A DNA stretch of 11,322 nt, taken from positions 1 to 11,322 of the forward strand of contig CAYVYP010000046.1 in assembly GCA_964455975.1 (NCBI GenBank). Direction: 5' to 3'. This DNA is from JAETTH01 sp964455975 (GTDB taxonomy: Bacteria > Bacillota > Clostridia > TANB77 > CAG-508). Shown in pieces: positions 1 to 6,402 of the stretch; position 1 is the stretch's first letter; the number at the start of each line of letters is the position of its first letter. Below the pieces are notes generated by a model. It ran no database searches. It worked only from the letters and a program-made list of their open reading frames with translations, and was not told the DNA's origin. Position numbers and translations under genes: made by a program.

Positions 1-540
1 GAAAATCACGCCGTCATCTCTCAGCAAAGTTCTTGCCAAGTAGAGCCGTGGCATCATCATATTGAGCCAGTTGCTGTGGTATTGCCCGTTTTCGCGTGCA
101 TTTTTCCGGAACATTCCCTCCGCAGTTGCGTAACCGTCATCGTCCTTGTCGCCCACCCGCTTTTGGTAATCTGCCTTTGTTTCTGCAAATCGGTCGGGAT
201 AGATAAAGCTGTCGTTTCCGGTATTGTAGGGCGGGTCTATGTAGATCATCTTTACCTTACCGAAGTAGCTTTTTTGCAGCACTTTCAGCACTTCCAGGTT
301 TTCCCCTTCAATGAAGATATTTTCTGTTTCATCAAAATTTATTGATCCCTCTTTTACCGGCACAAGGGTTTTGCTTGTTGGTGTCTGCAACACTTTAAAG
401 GCATCACTTTTCCCTGCCCAGTTCAGCACATAGCGTTCGTTGCTAAAATTAATATCCTCTCCAAGGGAAGCTTTCAGCTTTTCCCAATCAATTTTGTCTT
501 TTATTTTTTTGGTTTCCGGTGTGTGACTAAGTCCGTTCAT
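1..540 (-). CDS. mod: Type III restriction-modification DNA methyltransferase (Mod), N-terminal part, cut by window edge
   Basis: The minus-strand frame from ATG at 540 stays open for exactly 180 codons to the window edge, so the C-terminus is missing. Residues 102-110 read DPPYNTGND, the catalytic motif IV of N6-adenine methyltransferases. It is followed by a block resembling Mod proteins (HSNWLNMMMPRLYLARTLL, residues 155-173) and RDDGVIF at 174-180. Having DPPY near the N-terminus, with no FxGxG seen before it, fits the beta-class order of Type III Mod subunits, which methylate adenine and partner with a Res helicase-nuclease. No res gene is visible. The gene is foreign to its surroundings: hand-counted lines are about 35-50% GC, CGG, CGC and CCG codons are frequent, and the start (TTAATAAAAAATG) has no Shine-Dalgarno, unlike neighbouring genes. 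The style resembles Bacteroidota, which is an inference. Confidence 0.88.
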   Translation of the reverse strand, partial: MNGLSHTPETKKIKDKIDWEKLKASLGEDINFSNERYVLNWAGKSDAFKVLQTPTSKTLVPVKEGSINFDETENIFIEGENLEVLKVLQKSYFGKVKMIYIDPPYNTGNDSFIYPDRFAETKADYQKRVGDKDDDGYATAEGMFRKNARENGQYHSNWLNMMMPRLYLARTLLRDDGVIF

Positions 541-546
541 TTTTTA

Positions 547-702
547 TTAACTACTTTGTTCATTATTATTTGTTAATTTATCAACCAAATTTAAAAGAGC
601 AATTAAGGAAAGCTTTAACCAATTTATTATCAAGTCCCTACTTCTATTAAATTGAGAATTCGAGATTCTTTTTGGAATTCTTGTCCCGTTTCTTTCTTCC
701 AT
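547..702 (-). pseudogene. rpsQ: Truncated rpsQ start (30S protein S17) running into unrelated sequence
   Basis: Directly after rpmC, where the S10 operon normally has rpsQ, a well-placed AAGGAGA (about 712-717) precedes ATG at 700-702. The first codons read MEERN, a typical start for clostridial S17. The expected continuation (a basic stretch, then VVSDKMDKT) is absent. Instead the frame reads GTRIPKRISNS and ends after 51 residues at 547-549 with a hydrophobic, Asn-rich tail that matches nothing I know. The break therefore lies near 686-699. The following 150 bp contain two GAATTC sites (656-661, 675-680) and no other recognisable gene. The reading as an rpsQ remnant rests on operon order, the ribosome binding site and five residues, so it is good but not certain. 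The fused 51-residue ORF is probably not a functional protein. Confidence 0.5.
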
Positions 703-750
703 TTGGATATTCTCCTTTCCTTATTCAGATTTTATACAATCTTCCTTTTA

Positions 751-954
751 CTATTTTTTTAATTCTTCTAATTCTCTTTGTCTTAGAACTGTTTTTATTT
801 TAGCTATAGTTTTCTTAACTTCTTTTATTTTCATTGGATTATCTAATCCATTTGTAGCTAAACTAAATCTTAATTTGAATAATTCTGTTTTTAATTCATT
901 TAATTCTTTTTCTAAGTCTGGTGAAGACATTTCTTTTATCTTATTTATCTTCAT
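751..954 (-). CDS. rpmC: 50S ribosomal protein L29 (uL29)
   Basis: This 67-residue protein is of normal L29 length. It has the usual two-helix layout: an N-terminal helix beginning MKINKIKEMSSPDLEKEL, the conserved turn ELFKLRFSLATNGLDNP, and a C-terminal Lys/Arg-rich helix ending RQRELEELKK. L29 binds 23S rRNA near the exit tunnel and helps dock nascent-chain factors. I chose ATG at 952-954 rather than GTG at 961-963, because AGGTG lies about 8 nt before the ATG while the GTG is too close to any Shine-Dalgarno. The gene overlaps the end of rplP by 14 nt, which suggests translational coupling. It is the last intact ribosomal gene in the window. Confidence 0.93.
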   Translation of the reverse strand: MKINKIKEMSSPDLEKELNELKTELFKLRFSLATNGLDNPMKIKEVKKTIAKIKTVLRQRELEELKK

Positions 955-1387
955 CACTATCACCTACCTCGCTTGCTACTTCTTTAGCAATAAATTTTGA
1001 TTTTACTGATAATTTGTTCATTGCTAATCTTAAAGCTTCTCTTGCTGTTTCTTCTGGAATTCCTGCTATTTCAAACATTACTCTGCCTGGTTTAACTGGT
1101 GCTACCCAAAATTCTACAGCTCCTTTACCTTTACCCATACGAGTTTCAGCTGGTTTTCTTGTTACTGGTTTGTCTGGAAATATTTTTATCCAAACTTTTC
1201 CACCTCTTTTAATATAACGAGTCATAGCTACACGGGCTGCTTCTATTTGATTAGAAGTAATTGCTCCGCCTTCTAGAGCTTGAAGACCATATTCACCATC
1301 TGTTATCATATTTCCTCTAGTTGCTTTTCCTCTGTTTCTACCTTTTTGTTGTTTTCTATATTTTGTTCTTTTTGGCATTAATGGCAT
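941..1387 (-). CDS. rplP: 50S ribosomal protein L16 (uL16)
   Basis: L16 is a late-assembling large-subunit protein near the A-site tRNA elbow and peptidyl transferase centre. The protein has 148 residues. The N-terminal block MPKRTKYRKQQKGRNRGKA and the central loop KPAETRMGKGKGAVEFWVAPV (78-98) are diagnostic; the latter approaches the catalytic centre. The C-terminus ends in an acidic tail (GDSDEDK). The start is ATG at 1385-1387, overlapping the rpsC stop by one base (TAATG), with GGAGG 9 nt upstream. A second in-frame ATG at 1376-1378 would give the commoner MPKR start but sits too far from the Shine-Dalgarno. The first start is therefore preferred, adding three residues. Confidence 0.96.
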   Translation of the reverse strand: MPLMPKRTKYRKQQKGRNRGKATRGNMITDGEYGLQALEGGAITSNQIEAARVAMTRYIKRGGKVWIKIFPDKPVTRKPAETRMGKGKGAVEFWVAPVKPGRVMFEIAGIPEETAREALRLAMNKLSVKSKFIAKEVASEVGDSDEDK

Positions 1388-2049
1388 TATTTGTCTCCTC
1401 CTTCCACTTTGTTCTTTTTAGCTGGAAGAATTTCACCTTTATATATCCAAACTTTTACTCCTGTTTTTCCATATGTTGCATTTGCTTCTGCAAATCCGTA
1501 ATCAATATCAGCTCTTAAAGTTTGAAGTGGTATAGTACCTTCTTTATAGAATTCAGTTCTAGCCATATCAGCTCCACCTAATCTTCCTGATACTGAAGTT
1601 TTAATTCCTAAAGCTCCTGCTTTCATAGTTTTTTGCATGCATTGTTTCATTGCACGTCTAAATGAAATTCTTCTTTCTAGTTGGCTAGCAATATTTTCAG
1701 CTACTAATTGAGCATCTAAATCAATATTTTTCACCTCAACTATATTTAAGTTAACTTCTTTTGATATCATTTTTTCTAATTCAACTTTTAATGTTTCTGC
1801 AAAGTTTCCACCTTTTCCTATTACTAATCCTGGTTTTGCTGTATAAACATTAACTTTTACAAATTTAGCTGTTCTTTCAATTTCTATTTTTGAAATACCG
1901 CTAACATATAATTTTTTCTTAACATATTCACGAATTTTATGATCTTCAACTAAATAGTTAGCAAAATCTTTTGAATTTGCATACCATTTTGAATCCCAAT
2001 CTTTAATAACTCCTACTCTTAATCCGTGTGGATTCATTTTTTGTCCCAT
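1387..2049 (-). CDS. rpsC: 30S ribosomal protein S3 (uS3)
   Basis: S3 forms part of the mRNA entry channel on the small-subunit head. This 220-residue protein starts MGQKMNPHGLRVGVIKDWDSKWY, the standard S3 opening. It carries a type II KH RNA-binding domain with its GxxG loop (VIGKGG, residues 76-81). The C-terminal domain includes QCMQKTMKAGALGIKTSVSGRLGG and the segment containing DIDYGFAEANATYGKTGVKVWIYKGE. The length is normal. ATG at 2047-2049 follows AAGGAGGA closely. The stop overlaps the rplP start by one base, pointing to coupled translation. Confidence 0.97.
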   Translation of the reverse strand: MGQKMNPHGLRVGVIKDWDSKWYANSKDFANYLVEDHKIREYVKKKLYVSGISKIEIERTAKFVKVNVYTAKPGLVIGKGGNFAETLKVELEKMISKEVNLNIVEVKNIDLDAQLVAENIASQLERRISFRRAMKQCMQKTMKAGALGIKTSVSGRLGGADMARTEFYKEGTIPLQTLRADIDYGFAEANATYGKTGVKVWIYKGEILPAKKNKVEGGDK

Positions 2050-2072
2050 GCTAAAAATCCTCCTTTCTTAAA

Positions 2073-2426
2073 TTAAACTCTCTCTTTTAACACTATTGTT
2101 ATATGACTTGTTCTTTTTCTTATTCTAACTGCTGAACCTTTTGCTGCTGGTCTTATTCTTCTTAATGTTGGTCCTTGATTTGCATATATTTGATCAACAT
2201 ATAATTTAGCGTGTTCCATATTATGGTTATTTTCAGCATTTGCAATAGCTGATTTTAATAATTTTTCTATTATTTCTGATGATGCTTTTGGTGTAAATTT
2301 TACAATAGCTAAAGCTTCATCTATATTTTTTCCTCTTAATAAGTCTGCTACTATTTTAACTTTTCTGCTTGAAATTCTAGCAAATTTAAGTTCTGCTCTA
2401 GCTTCTTGGATTGTATTTTCTTCCAC
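2073..2426 (-). CDS. rplV: 50S ribosomal protein L22 (uL22), GTG start
   Basis: L22 binds all domains of 23S rRNA, and its extended beta-hairpin lines the narrowest part of the exit tunnel, where macrolide-resistance mutations occur. The 117 residues show the conserved ARISSRKVKIVADLLRGK region (16-33). The hairpin lies at about 82-106 (GPTLRRIRPAAKGSAVRIRKR), followed by TSHITIVL. No deletion or duplication is evident in the hairpin tip. GTG at 2424-2426 is chosen because AGGAGG lies 8 nt upstream. The nearby ATG at 2431-2433 is out of frame, nearly touches the Shine-Dalgarno and would give only 11 residues. Confidence 0.95.
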   Translation of the reverse strand: MEENTIQEARAELKFARISSRKVKIVADLLRGKNIDEALAIVKFTPKASSEIIEKLLKSAIANAENNHNMEHAKLYVDQIYANQGPTLRRIRPAAKGSAVRIRKRTSHITIVLKERV

Positions 2427-2445
2427 GGCTCATTCCTCCTTTTTA

Positions 2446-2724
2446 TTATTTTACTTTTGATGCTTTTTCTCCTGCATGACCTCTGAATGTTCTTGTAGGA
2501 GCAAATTCACCTAATTTATGTCCTATCATTTCTTCTGTTATATAAACAGGTACATGTTTTCTTCCATCATGAACAGCTATTGTATGCCCAATCATTTGAG
2601 GGTATATAGTAGATGCTCTTGACCATGTTTTTAAAACATCTTTTTTTCCACTTTCATTCATTGCTTCTATTCTTTTTAATAATTTTTCAGCAACAAATGG
2701 TGTTTTTTTACTTGATCTTGACAT
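2446..2724 (-). CDS. rpsS: 30S ribosomal protein S19 (uS19)
   Basis: S19 sits in the head of the small subunit, with S13, near the A site and the 50S bridge. The protein has the usual length of 92 residues. Conserved elements are KKTPFV (6-11), KTWSRASTIYPQMIGHTIAV (32-51), VHDGRKHVPVYITEEMIGHK (51-70) and GEFAPTRTFRGH (72-83). It starts MSRSSKK; the family more often has MSRSLKK, a conservative difference. AAGGAGGA precedes the ATG at 2722-2724. It lies between rplB and rplV with short gaps, as in other Firmicutes. Confidence 0.97.
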   Translation of the reverse strand: MSRSSKKTPFVAEKLLKRIEAMNESGKKDVLKTWSRASTIYPQMIGHTIAVHDGRKHVPVYITEEMIGHKLGEFAPTRTFRGHAGEKASKVK

Positions 2725-2743
2725 ATTTTATTTCCTCCTTCTC

Positions 2744-3565
2744 CTATTTTCTTCTCTTAACTATAAATTTATCAGATTTTTTATTTTTCTTTCTTGTCTT
2801 ATATCCTAATGCTGGTTTACCCCAAGGTGTCATTGGTCCTGCGTGTCCTACTGGAGCTTTACCTTCACCACCACCATGAGGGTGATCTACTGGGTTCATA
2901 ACAGATCCTCTAACTGATGGTCTTATTCCCATATTTCTTGTACGACCTGCTTTACCTAATTTAACATTTTCATGTTCTTGGTTTCCTACTGTTCCTATTG
3001 TAGCTCTACAATTAGATCTTATTAATCTCATTTCTCCTGATGGAAGTCTTACATGTGAATATGTTCCTTCTTTAGCCATTAATTGTGCACTTTGACCTGC
3101 AGCTTTAACTAATTTTCCACCTTGTTTTAATTCTATGTTATGGATCATAGTTCCTACTGGAATACTTTCTATTAACATACAATTTCCTGGTTTTATATCT
3201 GCTTTTATTCCAGATACAACTTTATCTCCATCTTTTAATCCAACTGGAGCTAAAATATAACTTAAAGTTCCATCTTCATATTTTATTAATGCAATATTTG
3301 CGCTTCTGTTTGGATCATATTCTATTCCAACAACTGTTGCTGTCATATCATCCTTTTTACGTTTAAAATCTACTAATCTATATTTTTGTCTATTTCCTCC
3401 ACCTTGATGTCTAACTGTTATTCTTCCATATGAGTTTCTTCCTGCTTTTTCTTTCTTAGTTGCAAGTAAAGATCTTTCAGGTGTTTTTTTAGTTATTTCT
3501 TCATATGTAGAAACAGTCATATTTCTTCTTGATGGTGTATAGGCTCTAAAATGTTTCATTCCCAT
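2744..3565 (-). CDS. rplB: 50S ribosomal protein L2 (uL2)
   Basis: L2 is a core large-subunit protein needed for subunit association and peptidyl transferase activity. The 273 residues match the family length. The RNA-binding core shows SYGRITVRHQGGGNRQKYR (45-63) and SNCRATIGTVGN (184-195). The C-terminal loop NPVDHPHGGGEGKAPVG (224-240), followed by PMTPWGKPALGYKTRKK, holds the conserved histidines near the catalytic centre. The start is ATG at 3563-3565. Its upstream signal (AAAGGA) is weaker than in the other operon genes, and the 146 nt separating it from rplW carry several hairpins. Its translation may therefore be set differently from its neighbours. Confidence 0.97.
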   Translation of the reverse strand: MGMKHFRAYTPSRRNMTVSTYEEITKKTPERSLLATKKEKAGRNSYGRITVRHQGGGNRQKYRLVDFKRKKDDMTATVVGIEYDPNRSANIALIKYEDGTLSYILAPVGLKDGDKVVSGIKADIKPGNCMLIESIPVGTMIHNIELKQGGKLVKAAGQSAQLMAKEGTYSHVRLPSGEMRLIRSNCRATIGTVGNQEHENVKLGKAGRTRNMGIRPSVRGSVMNPVDHPHGGGEGKAPVGHAGPMTPWGKPALGYKTRKKNKKSDKFIVKRRK

Positions 3566-3711
3566 TTTCTTGTTTCCTTTCTCAGATTTTTAAAAACTTT
3601 CGTTTTTTAAAATCTTTTTACATATATTTTGCGGATTTTTTCCTGCTCCGCTGCAGATATTCTTTATTTTCCTGGTATTTTCCAGATATTATTTTATCGA
3701 AAGTTATATTC
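3566..3711 (-). promoter_or_regulatory. Structured spacer between rplW and rplB
   Basis: This 146-nt gap is long for this position in the operon and codes for nothing visible. Read on the minus strand it holds a near-duplicate 24-nt element (3690-3667 and 3661-3638). Both copies start AATATCTG, end CAGGAAAA, and can fold as CTGG/CCAG or CTGC/GCAG with six-base loops. Nearer rplB is a 13-position stem with one mismatch and a GAAA loop on the RNA strand (3585-3614). No U-run follows it, so it is not a standard terminator. No convincing promoter is seen. A processing, mRNA-stability or protein-binding role is possible but unproven. Confidence 0.45.
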
Positions 3712-4059
3712 TTAAGCTCCCATAAATTCTGCAATAGAATCTTTGTATTTTTTGCTTACTTTAACTTCCTTTCCTTCTTTTCCAATGTATTTTACATCTT
3801 TAGGATTTGTATCTATAGTAACTATAGCTTTTTTCCAGTCTGATGTCATACCTGTACTTTTTCCAACTCTTTTTTGTTTTCCTTTAACTGTCATTGTATT
3901 TACTTTTAATACTTTAACTTCAAAAAGTTTTTCAACTGCATTTGCAATGTCAACTTTTGTAGCTTTTTTATTTACTTCAAAGGTATACTTTCCTTCTTCA
4001 ATTCCGCTACTACTTTTTTCTGTAACGATTGGTCTTACTATTGTGTCTTCTGCTCTCAT
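3712..4059 (-). CDS. rplW: 50S ribosomal protein L23 (uL23), with C-terminal extension
   Basis: L23 sits at the rim of the exit tunnel and is the docking site for trigger factor and SRP. The family signature is present: DTIVRPIVTEKSS (5-17), YTFEVNKKATKVDIANAVEKLF (25-46), VKVLKVNTM (48-56) and a GKQKRVGKSTGMTSDWKKAIVTI segment (60-82). At 115 residues it is about 15-20 longer than most bacterial L23 proteins. The surplus is a Lys-rich tail after residue 84 ending EFMGA. The ATG at 4057-4059 overlaps the rplD stop by one base (TAATG), so translation is probably coupled. A weak Shine-Dalgarno lies within the rplD end (GGAGG in its codons). Confidence 0.95.
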   Translation of the reverse strand: MRAEDTIVRPIVTEKSSSGIEEGKYTFEVNKKATKVDIANAVEKLFEVKVLKVNTMTVKGKQKRVGKSTGMTSDWKKAIVTIDTNPKDVKYIGKEGKEVKVSKKYKDSIAEFMGA

Positions 4060-4682
4060 TATGCGTACACCTCCTCTAATTTTTTAACAGTATCTAATGT
4101 AATAACTAATTTATTATATTTTAATAAATCATAAACATTTATTGTATTTACTAAACTTGTTTTTACATTTTCAATGTTTCTTGATGATTTTTGTACGTTT
4201 TCATTTTTTTCTGATAATAAAATTAATGTTTTTCCTGTTACTTTTAAATTATTTAAACATTCAACCATTGATTTTGTTTTAATTTCATTTAAAGGTAAGC
4301 TGTCTACAACTACTAATTCATTTTCTAACACTTTAGAACTTAATATTGATTTAATAGCTAATACTCTTTCTTTTTTATTAACTCTATATTTATATGAACG
4401 AGGTTTTGGTCCTAAAGCTATACCACCTTTTATCCATTGTGGAGCTCTTATAGATCCTTGTCTTGCTCTACCTGTTCCTTTTTGTCTCCATGGTTTTCTT
4501 CCACCACCACGAACTTCTGCTCTTGTTTTTGTACTTTGTGTTCCTTGTCTTTGATTAGCTAAATAGTTAACTAAAACGCTATGTACTATAGCTTCATTTG
4601 GTTCTATTCCAAATATTTCTTCTTTTAATTCTACTTGGCTTACTTTCTTTCCTTTAATATCATATACGTCTATATTAGGCAT
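4059..4682 (-). CDS. rplD: 50S ribosomal protein L4 (uL4)
   Basis: L4 is a primary 23S rRNA binder whose long loop reaches into the exit tunnel. In some bacteria it also represses its own S10 operon. The protein has 207 residues, normal for the family. The Arg/Gly-rich tunnel loop at 44-90 is plainly seen (RQGTQSTKTRAEVRGGGRKP, then WRQKGTGRARQGSIRAPQW). The flanking globular domain ends with INVYDLLKYNKLVITLDTV, the conserved L4 C-terminal region. ATG at 4680-4682 follows GGAGGAAAA. The rplW start overlaps its stop. Whether L4 acts on the structured leader upstream of rpsJ here is open. Confidence 0.96.
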   Translation of the reverse strand: MPNIDVYDIKGKKVSQVELKEEIFGIEPNEAIVHSVLVNYLANQRQGTQSTKTRAEVRGGGRKPWRQKGTGRARQGSIRAPQWIKGGIALGPKPRSYKYRVNKKERVLAIKSILSSKVLENELVVVDSLPLNEIKTKSMVECLNNLKVTGKTLILLSEKNENVQKSSRNIENVKTSLVNTINVYDLLKYNKLVITLDTVKKLEEVYA

Positions 4683-4702
4683 TTTTGTTTTCCTCCTTCC
4701 TC

Positions 4703-5338
4703 TTATTTAGCAGCTTTAACTGCTGATTTTATTTTTAAGATAGCACCTTTTACTCCTGGTACACTACCTTTTATTAATATAACATTTTTATCTAAGTCTA
4801 CTCTTACAACATCTAAATTTTGTACTGTAACTGTATCTACTCCCATATGTCCTGGAAGTTTTTTACCTTTAAATACTCTACCTGGTGTTGATGTAGATCC
4901 CATTGAACCTGGTCTTCTATGATACATAGAACCATGTCCCATAGGTCCTCTATGTTGACCATGTCTTTTAATATTTCCTTGGAAACCTTTACCTTTAGTT
5001 GTTCCTTGAACATCTATTTTTTCACCTTGTGTGAAAACATCTGCTTTAACTTCATCTCCAACTTTTACATTTTCAATTGAATCTAATTTAAATTCTCTTA
5101 AATGTTTTTTTGCTGTAAGATTTGCTTTTGCAAAATGTCCTTTTGATGGTTTGTTAACTTTGTTTTCTTTTACTTCGCCAAATCCTAATTGAACAGCGTT
5201 GTATCCATCAGTTTCTACTGATTTCACTTGTACAACTGTACATGGTCCAGCTTCTACAACTGTTACTGGAATAACATTTCCTTTTTCATCAAATATTTGT
5301 GTCATCCCTAATTTCTTTCCTATAATTGCATTTTTCAT
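4703..5338 (-). CDS. rplC: 50S ribosomal protein L3 (uL3)
   Basis: L3 is an early-assembly large-subunit protein whose central extension reaches towards the peptidyl transferase centre. The 211 residues start MKNAIIGKKLGMTQIFDEKG, the usual opening. The central extension is intact: GTTKGKGFQGNIKRHGQHRG (112-131), then HGSMYHRRPGSMG (135-147) and PGRVFKGKKLPGHMG (152-166). The C-terminus has VILIKGSVPGVKGAILKI. A strong AAGGAGGAATT precedes ATG at 5336-5338. A 119-nt gap separates it from rpsJ, longer than most gaps in this operon. Confidence 0.97.
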   Translation of the reverse strand: MKNAIIGKKLGMTQIFDEKGNVIPVTVVEAGPCTVVQVKSVETDGYNAVQLGFGEVKENKVNKPSKGHFAKANLTAKKHLREFKLDSIENVKVGDEVKADVFTQGEKIDVQGTTKGKGFQGNIKRHGQHRGPMGHGSMYHRRPGSMGSTSTPGRVFKGKKLPGHMGVDTVTVQNLDVVRVDLDKNVILIKGSVPGVKGAILKIKSAVKAAK

Positions 5339-5457
5339 TTTTTAATTCCTCCTTGATCATTGGTTCAACAGCTTAACTTTTGTTAGAGGCTTTTGAACAT
5401 AATCTTAAGCTAATATAAATTTTAACTTAAAATTTTAATTATAATTAATATTTGTAA
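5339..5457 (-). other. AT-rich spacer between rpsJ and rplC
   Basis: No ORF with a ribosome binding site and no clear promoter is seen in these 119 bases. Two weak features can be noted on the minus strand. A GTTCAA/TTGAAC pair could close a loop of about 24 nt just before the rplC ribosome binding site. A 19-bp AT palindrome lies at 5417-5435 (AAATTTTAA, centre, TTAAAATTT). In such AT-rich sequence the palindrome may be chance. Confidence 0.3.
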
Positions 5458-5787
5458 TTATAATTTTATTTCGATGTCAACACCAGCTGGTAAGTCTAAT
5501 TTCATAAGACTATCAACTGTTTTTTGTGTTGGATAAAGAATATCAATAACTCTTTTATGTGTTCTCATTTCAAATTGTTCTCTTGAATCTTTGTGTTTGT
5601 GTGGAGAACGTAAAATTGTTACTATTTCTTTTTGTGTTGGTAGTGGAATAGGACCTGAAACTTTAGCTCCTGTTTTTTTAGCAGTATCTACTATTTTTTC
5701 AGCAGACTGTTCTAAAACAACATGATCATAAGCCTTTAATCTTATTCTAATTTTCTCACTTCCTACTACTTGGTTCTTTACTGCCAT
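5458..5787 (-). CDS. rpsJ: 30S ribosomal protein S10 (uS10)
   Basis: S10 is a small-subunit head protein; with NusB it also acts in transcription antitermination. The 109 residues carry the family motifs KIRIRLKAYDH (12-22), VSGPIPLPT (43-51), RSPHKHKDSREQFE (60-73), MRTHKRVIDI and the end LPAGVDIEIKL. It is a few residues longer than the common 102-105 because of an N-terminal MAVKNQVVG. That start is supported by a strong AAGGAGGG (5797-5804) about 10 nt before ATG 5785-5787. It is the first gene of the operon, behind a long structured leader and a consensus promoter. Confidence 0.97.
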   Translation of the reverse strand: MAVKNQVVGSEKIRIRLKAYDHVVLEQSAEKIVDTAKKTGAKVSGPIPLPTQKEIVTILRSPHKHKDSREQFEMRTHKRVIDILYPTQKTVDSLMKLDLPAGVDIEIKL

Positions 5788-6012
5788 AGTATATTTCCCT
5801 CCTTAAAATATTAAATTTGGTCGGAAAGTTATAAACGCACCCTGGTGTTTCTTAAATAACCAATATTTAAACCCAAGTACGCATGATAATCTTGGGATAA
5901 GTGCTTCATATTTTAAACTTACCGCCTGGTCTAAGCCAAGGCATACTCCATAGAAGTTCCCTCCACCCTATAAAAGATGTAGCCACATTCTACTTCAACG
6001 CTAAACTCATGC
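5788..6012 (-). promoter_or_regulatory. Structured 5' leader of the S10 operon mRNA
   Basis: From the inferred transcription start near 6012 to the rpsJ start there are about 225 nt without a gene, richer in GC than the coding DNA. Visible helices are: a GAAGU/ACUUC pair (5992-5996 with 5953-5957) enclosing a small AUGU/ACAU hairpin (5977-5988); a GCCUUGG/CCAGGC hairpin with a bulged U (5924-5942); a CCCAAG/CUUGGG hairpin (5872-5896); and a small CAC/GUG hairpin (5838-5847). No U-run suggesting a classic terminator is seen. Long leaders before ribosomal operons often bind a ribosomal protein encoded in the same operon, so L4 or S10 control is plausible. I cannot assign it to a named family. 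Confidence 0.5.
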
Positions 6013-6018
6013 CCAATT

Positions 6019-6047
6019 ATTATACTACGGCTAGAATATATTGTCAA
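6019..6047 (-). promoter_or_regulatory. Promoter of the S10 operon (perfect sigma-A consensus)
   Basis: Read on the minus strand, TTGACA (6047-6042) and TATAAT (6024-6019) are separated by exactly 17 nt. All twelve consensus bases are present, as expected for a highly expressed ribosomal operon. It faces away from the promoter at 6063-6091; only 15 bp separate the two -35 boxes. Confidence 0.88.
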
Positions 6048-6062
6048 CACATTTTTAAATAT

Positions 6063-6091
6063 TTGCCAAATTTACTAAATTATGTTATAAT
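6063..6091 (+). promoter_or_regulatory. Extended -10 promoter for the 83-residue protein gene
   Basis: TTGCCA (6063-6068), a 17-nt spacer and TATAAT (6086-6091) are present, with TG at 6083-6084 giving an extended -10. Transcription should start near 6098, immediately before a small AAGGG/CCCTT hairpin (6101-6115) that may protect the 5' end of the mRNA. Confidence 0.8.
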
Positions 6092-6145
6092 AACTATTAT
6101 AAGGGGATTTCCCTTACAAATAATTTTTATTGGAGGAAGTACCTA

Positions 6146-6397
6146 ATGAATGTAAATTTCACGGTACCCAAGCAGTATTGTCCCAATTCTAGATATATTG
6201 GGAAATTACTTCGGAAGAATGGTATAAATTATTATTCTTATAGCATTTTTCCAACTTTGGTGGACAACAATACTACTGAAAACAATGAACCTAAAAAGGC
6301 TTTAAAAGACATTGTGATAGTTGTTTCTTGTCCATCAAAATATGAAAGGAAAGCATTAAAAGCTTTAAGTAAAGCTTTTCCTTCCGAAGATAAGTAA
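6146..6397 (+). CDS. Small protein of unknown function (83 residues)
   Basis: I do not recognise this protein. ATG at 6146 has GGAGG (6132-6136) 9 nt upstream. A clear promoter and a strong terminator bound the gene, so it is a single-gene unit and very likely expressed. The sequence has two cysteines, no signal peptide and no membrane segment. A first half (IGKLLRKNGINYYSYSIF) is followed by an acidic, Asn-rich linker (DNNTTENNEPKK). Then comes a beta-like stretch DIVIVVSC (55-62) and a Lys-rich helix (KYERKALKALSKAF). The alternating pattern suggests a small cytosolic alpha/beta fold. It contains one CGG arginine codon, rare in this genome. It is divergent from the S10 operon, which may reflect position only. 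Confidence 0.75.
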   Translation: MNVNFTVPKQYCPNSRYIGKLLRKNGINYYSYSIFPTLVDNNTTENNEPKKALKDIVIVVSCPSKYERKALKALSKAFPSEDK

Positions 6398-6402
6398 AAA
6401 GC

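Noticed and set aside
1..750. Integrase, transposase, tRNA or attachment site marking a mobile element at the rpsQ/mod junction
   Set aside because: No such gene, terminal repeat or target duplication could be seen; only two nearby GAATTC sites.
2613..2879. Plus-strand open frames opposite the ribosomal genes, such as this one
   Set aside because: They are antisense shadows of strongly identified ribosomal proteins and have Phe/Leu-rich, family-less translations.
5417..5435. A 19-bp perfect palindrome in the rpsJ-rplC spacer
   Set aside because: It consists almost only of A and T in very AT-rich sequence, so it can easily arise by chance; no other sign of an operator.
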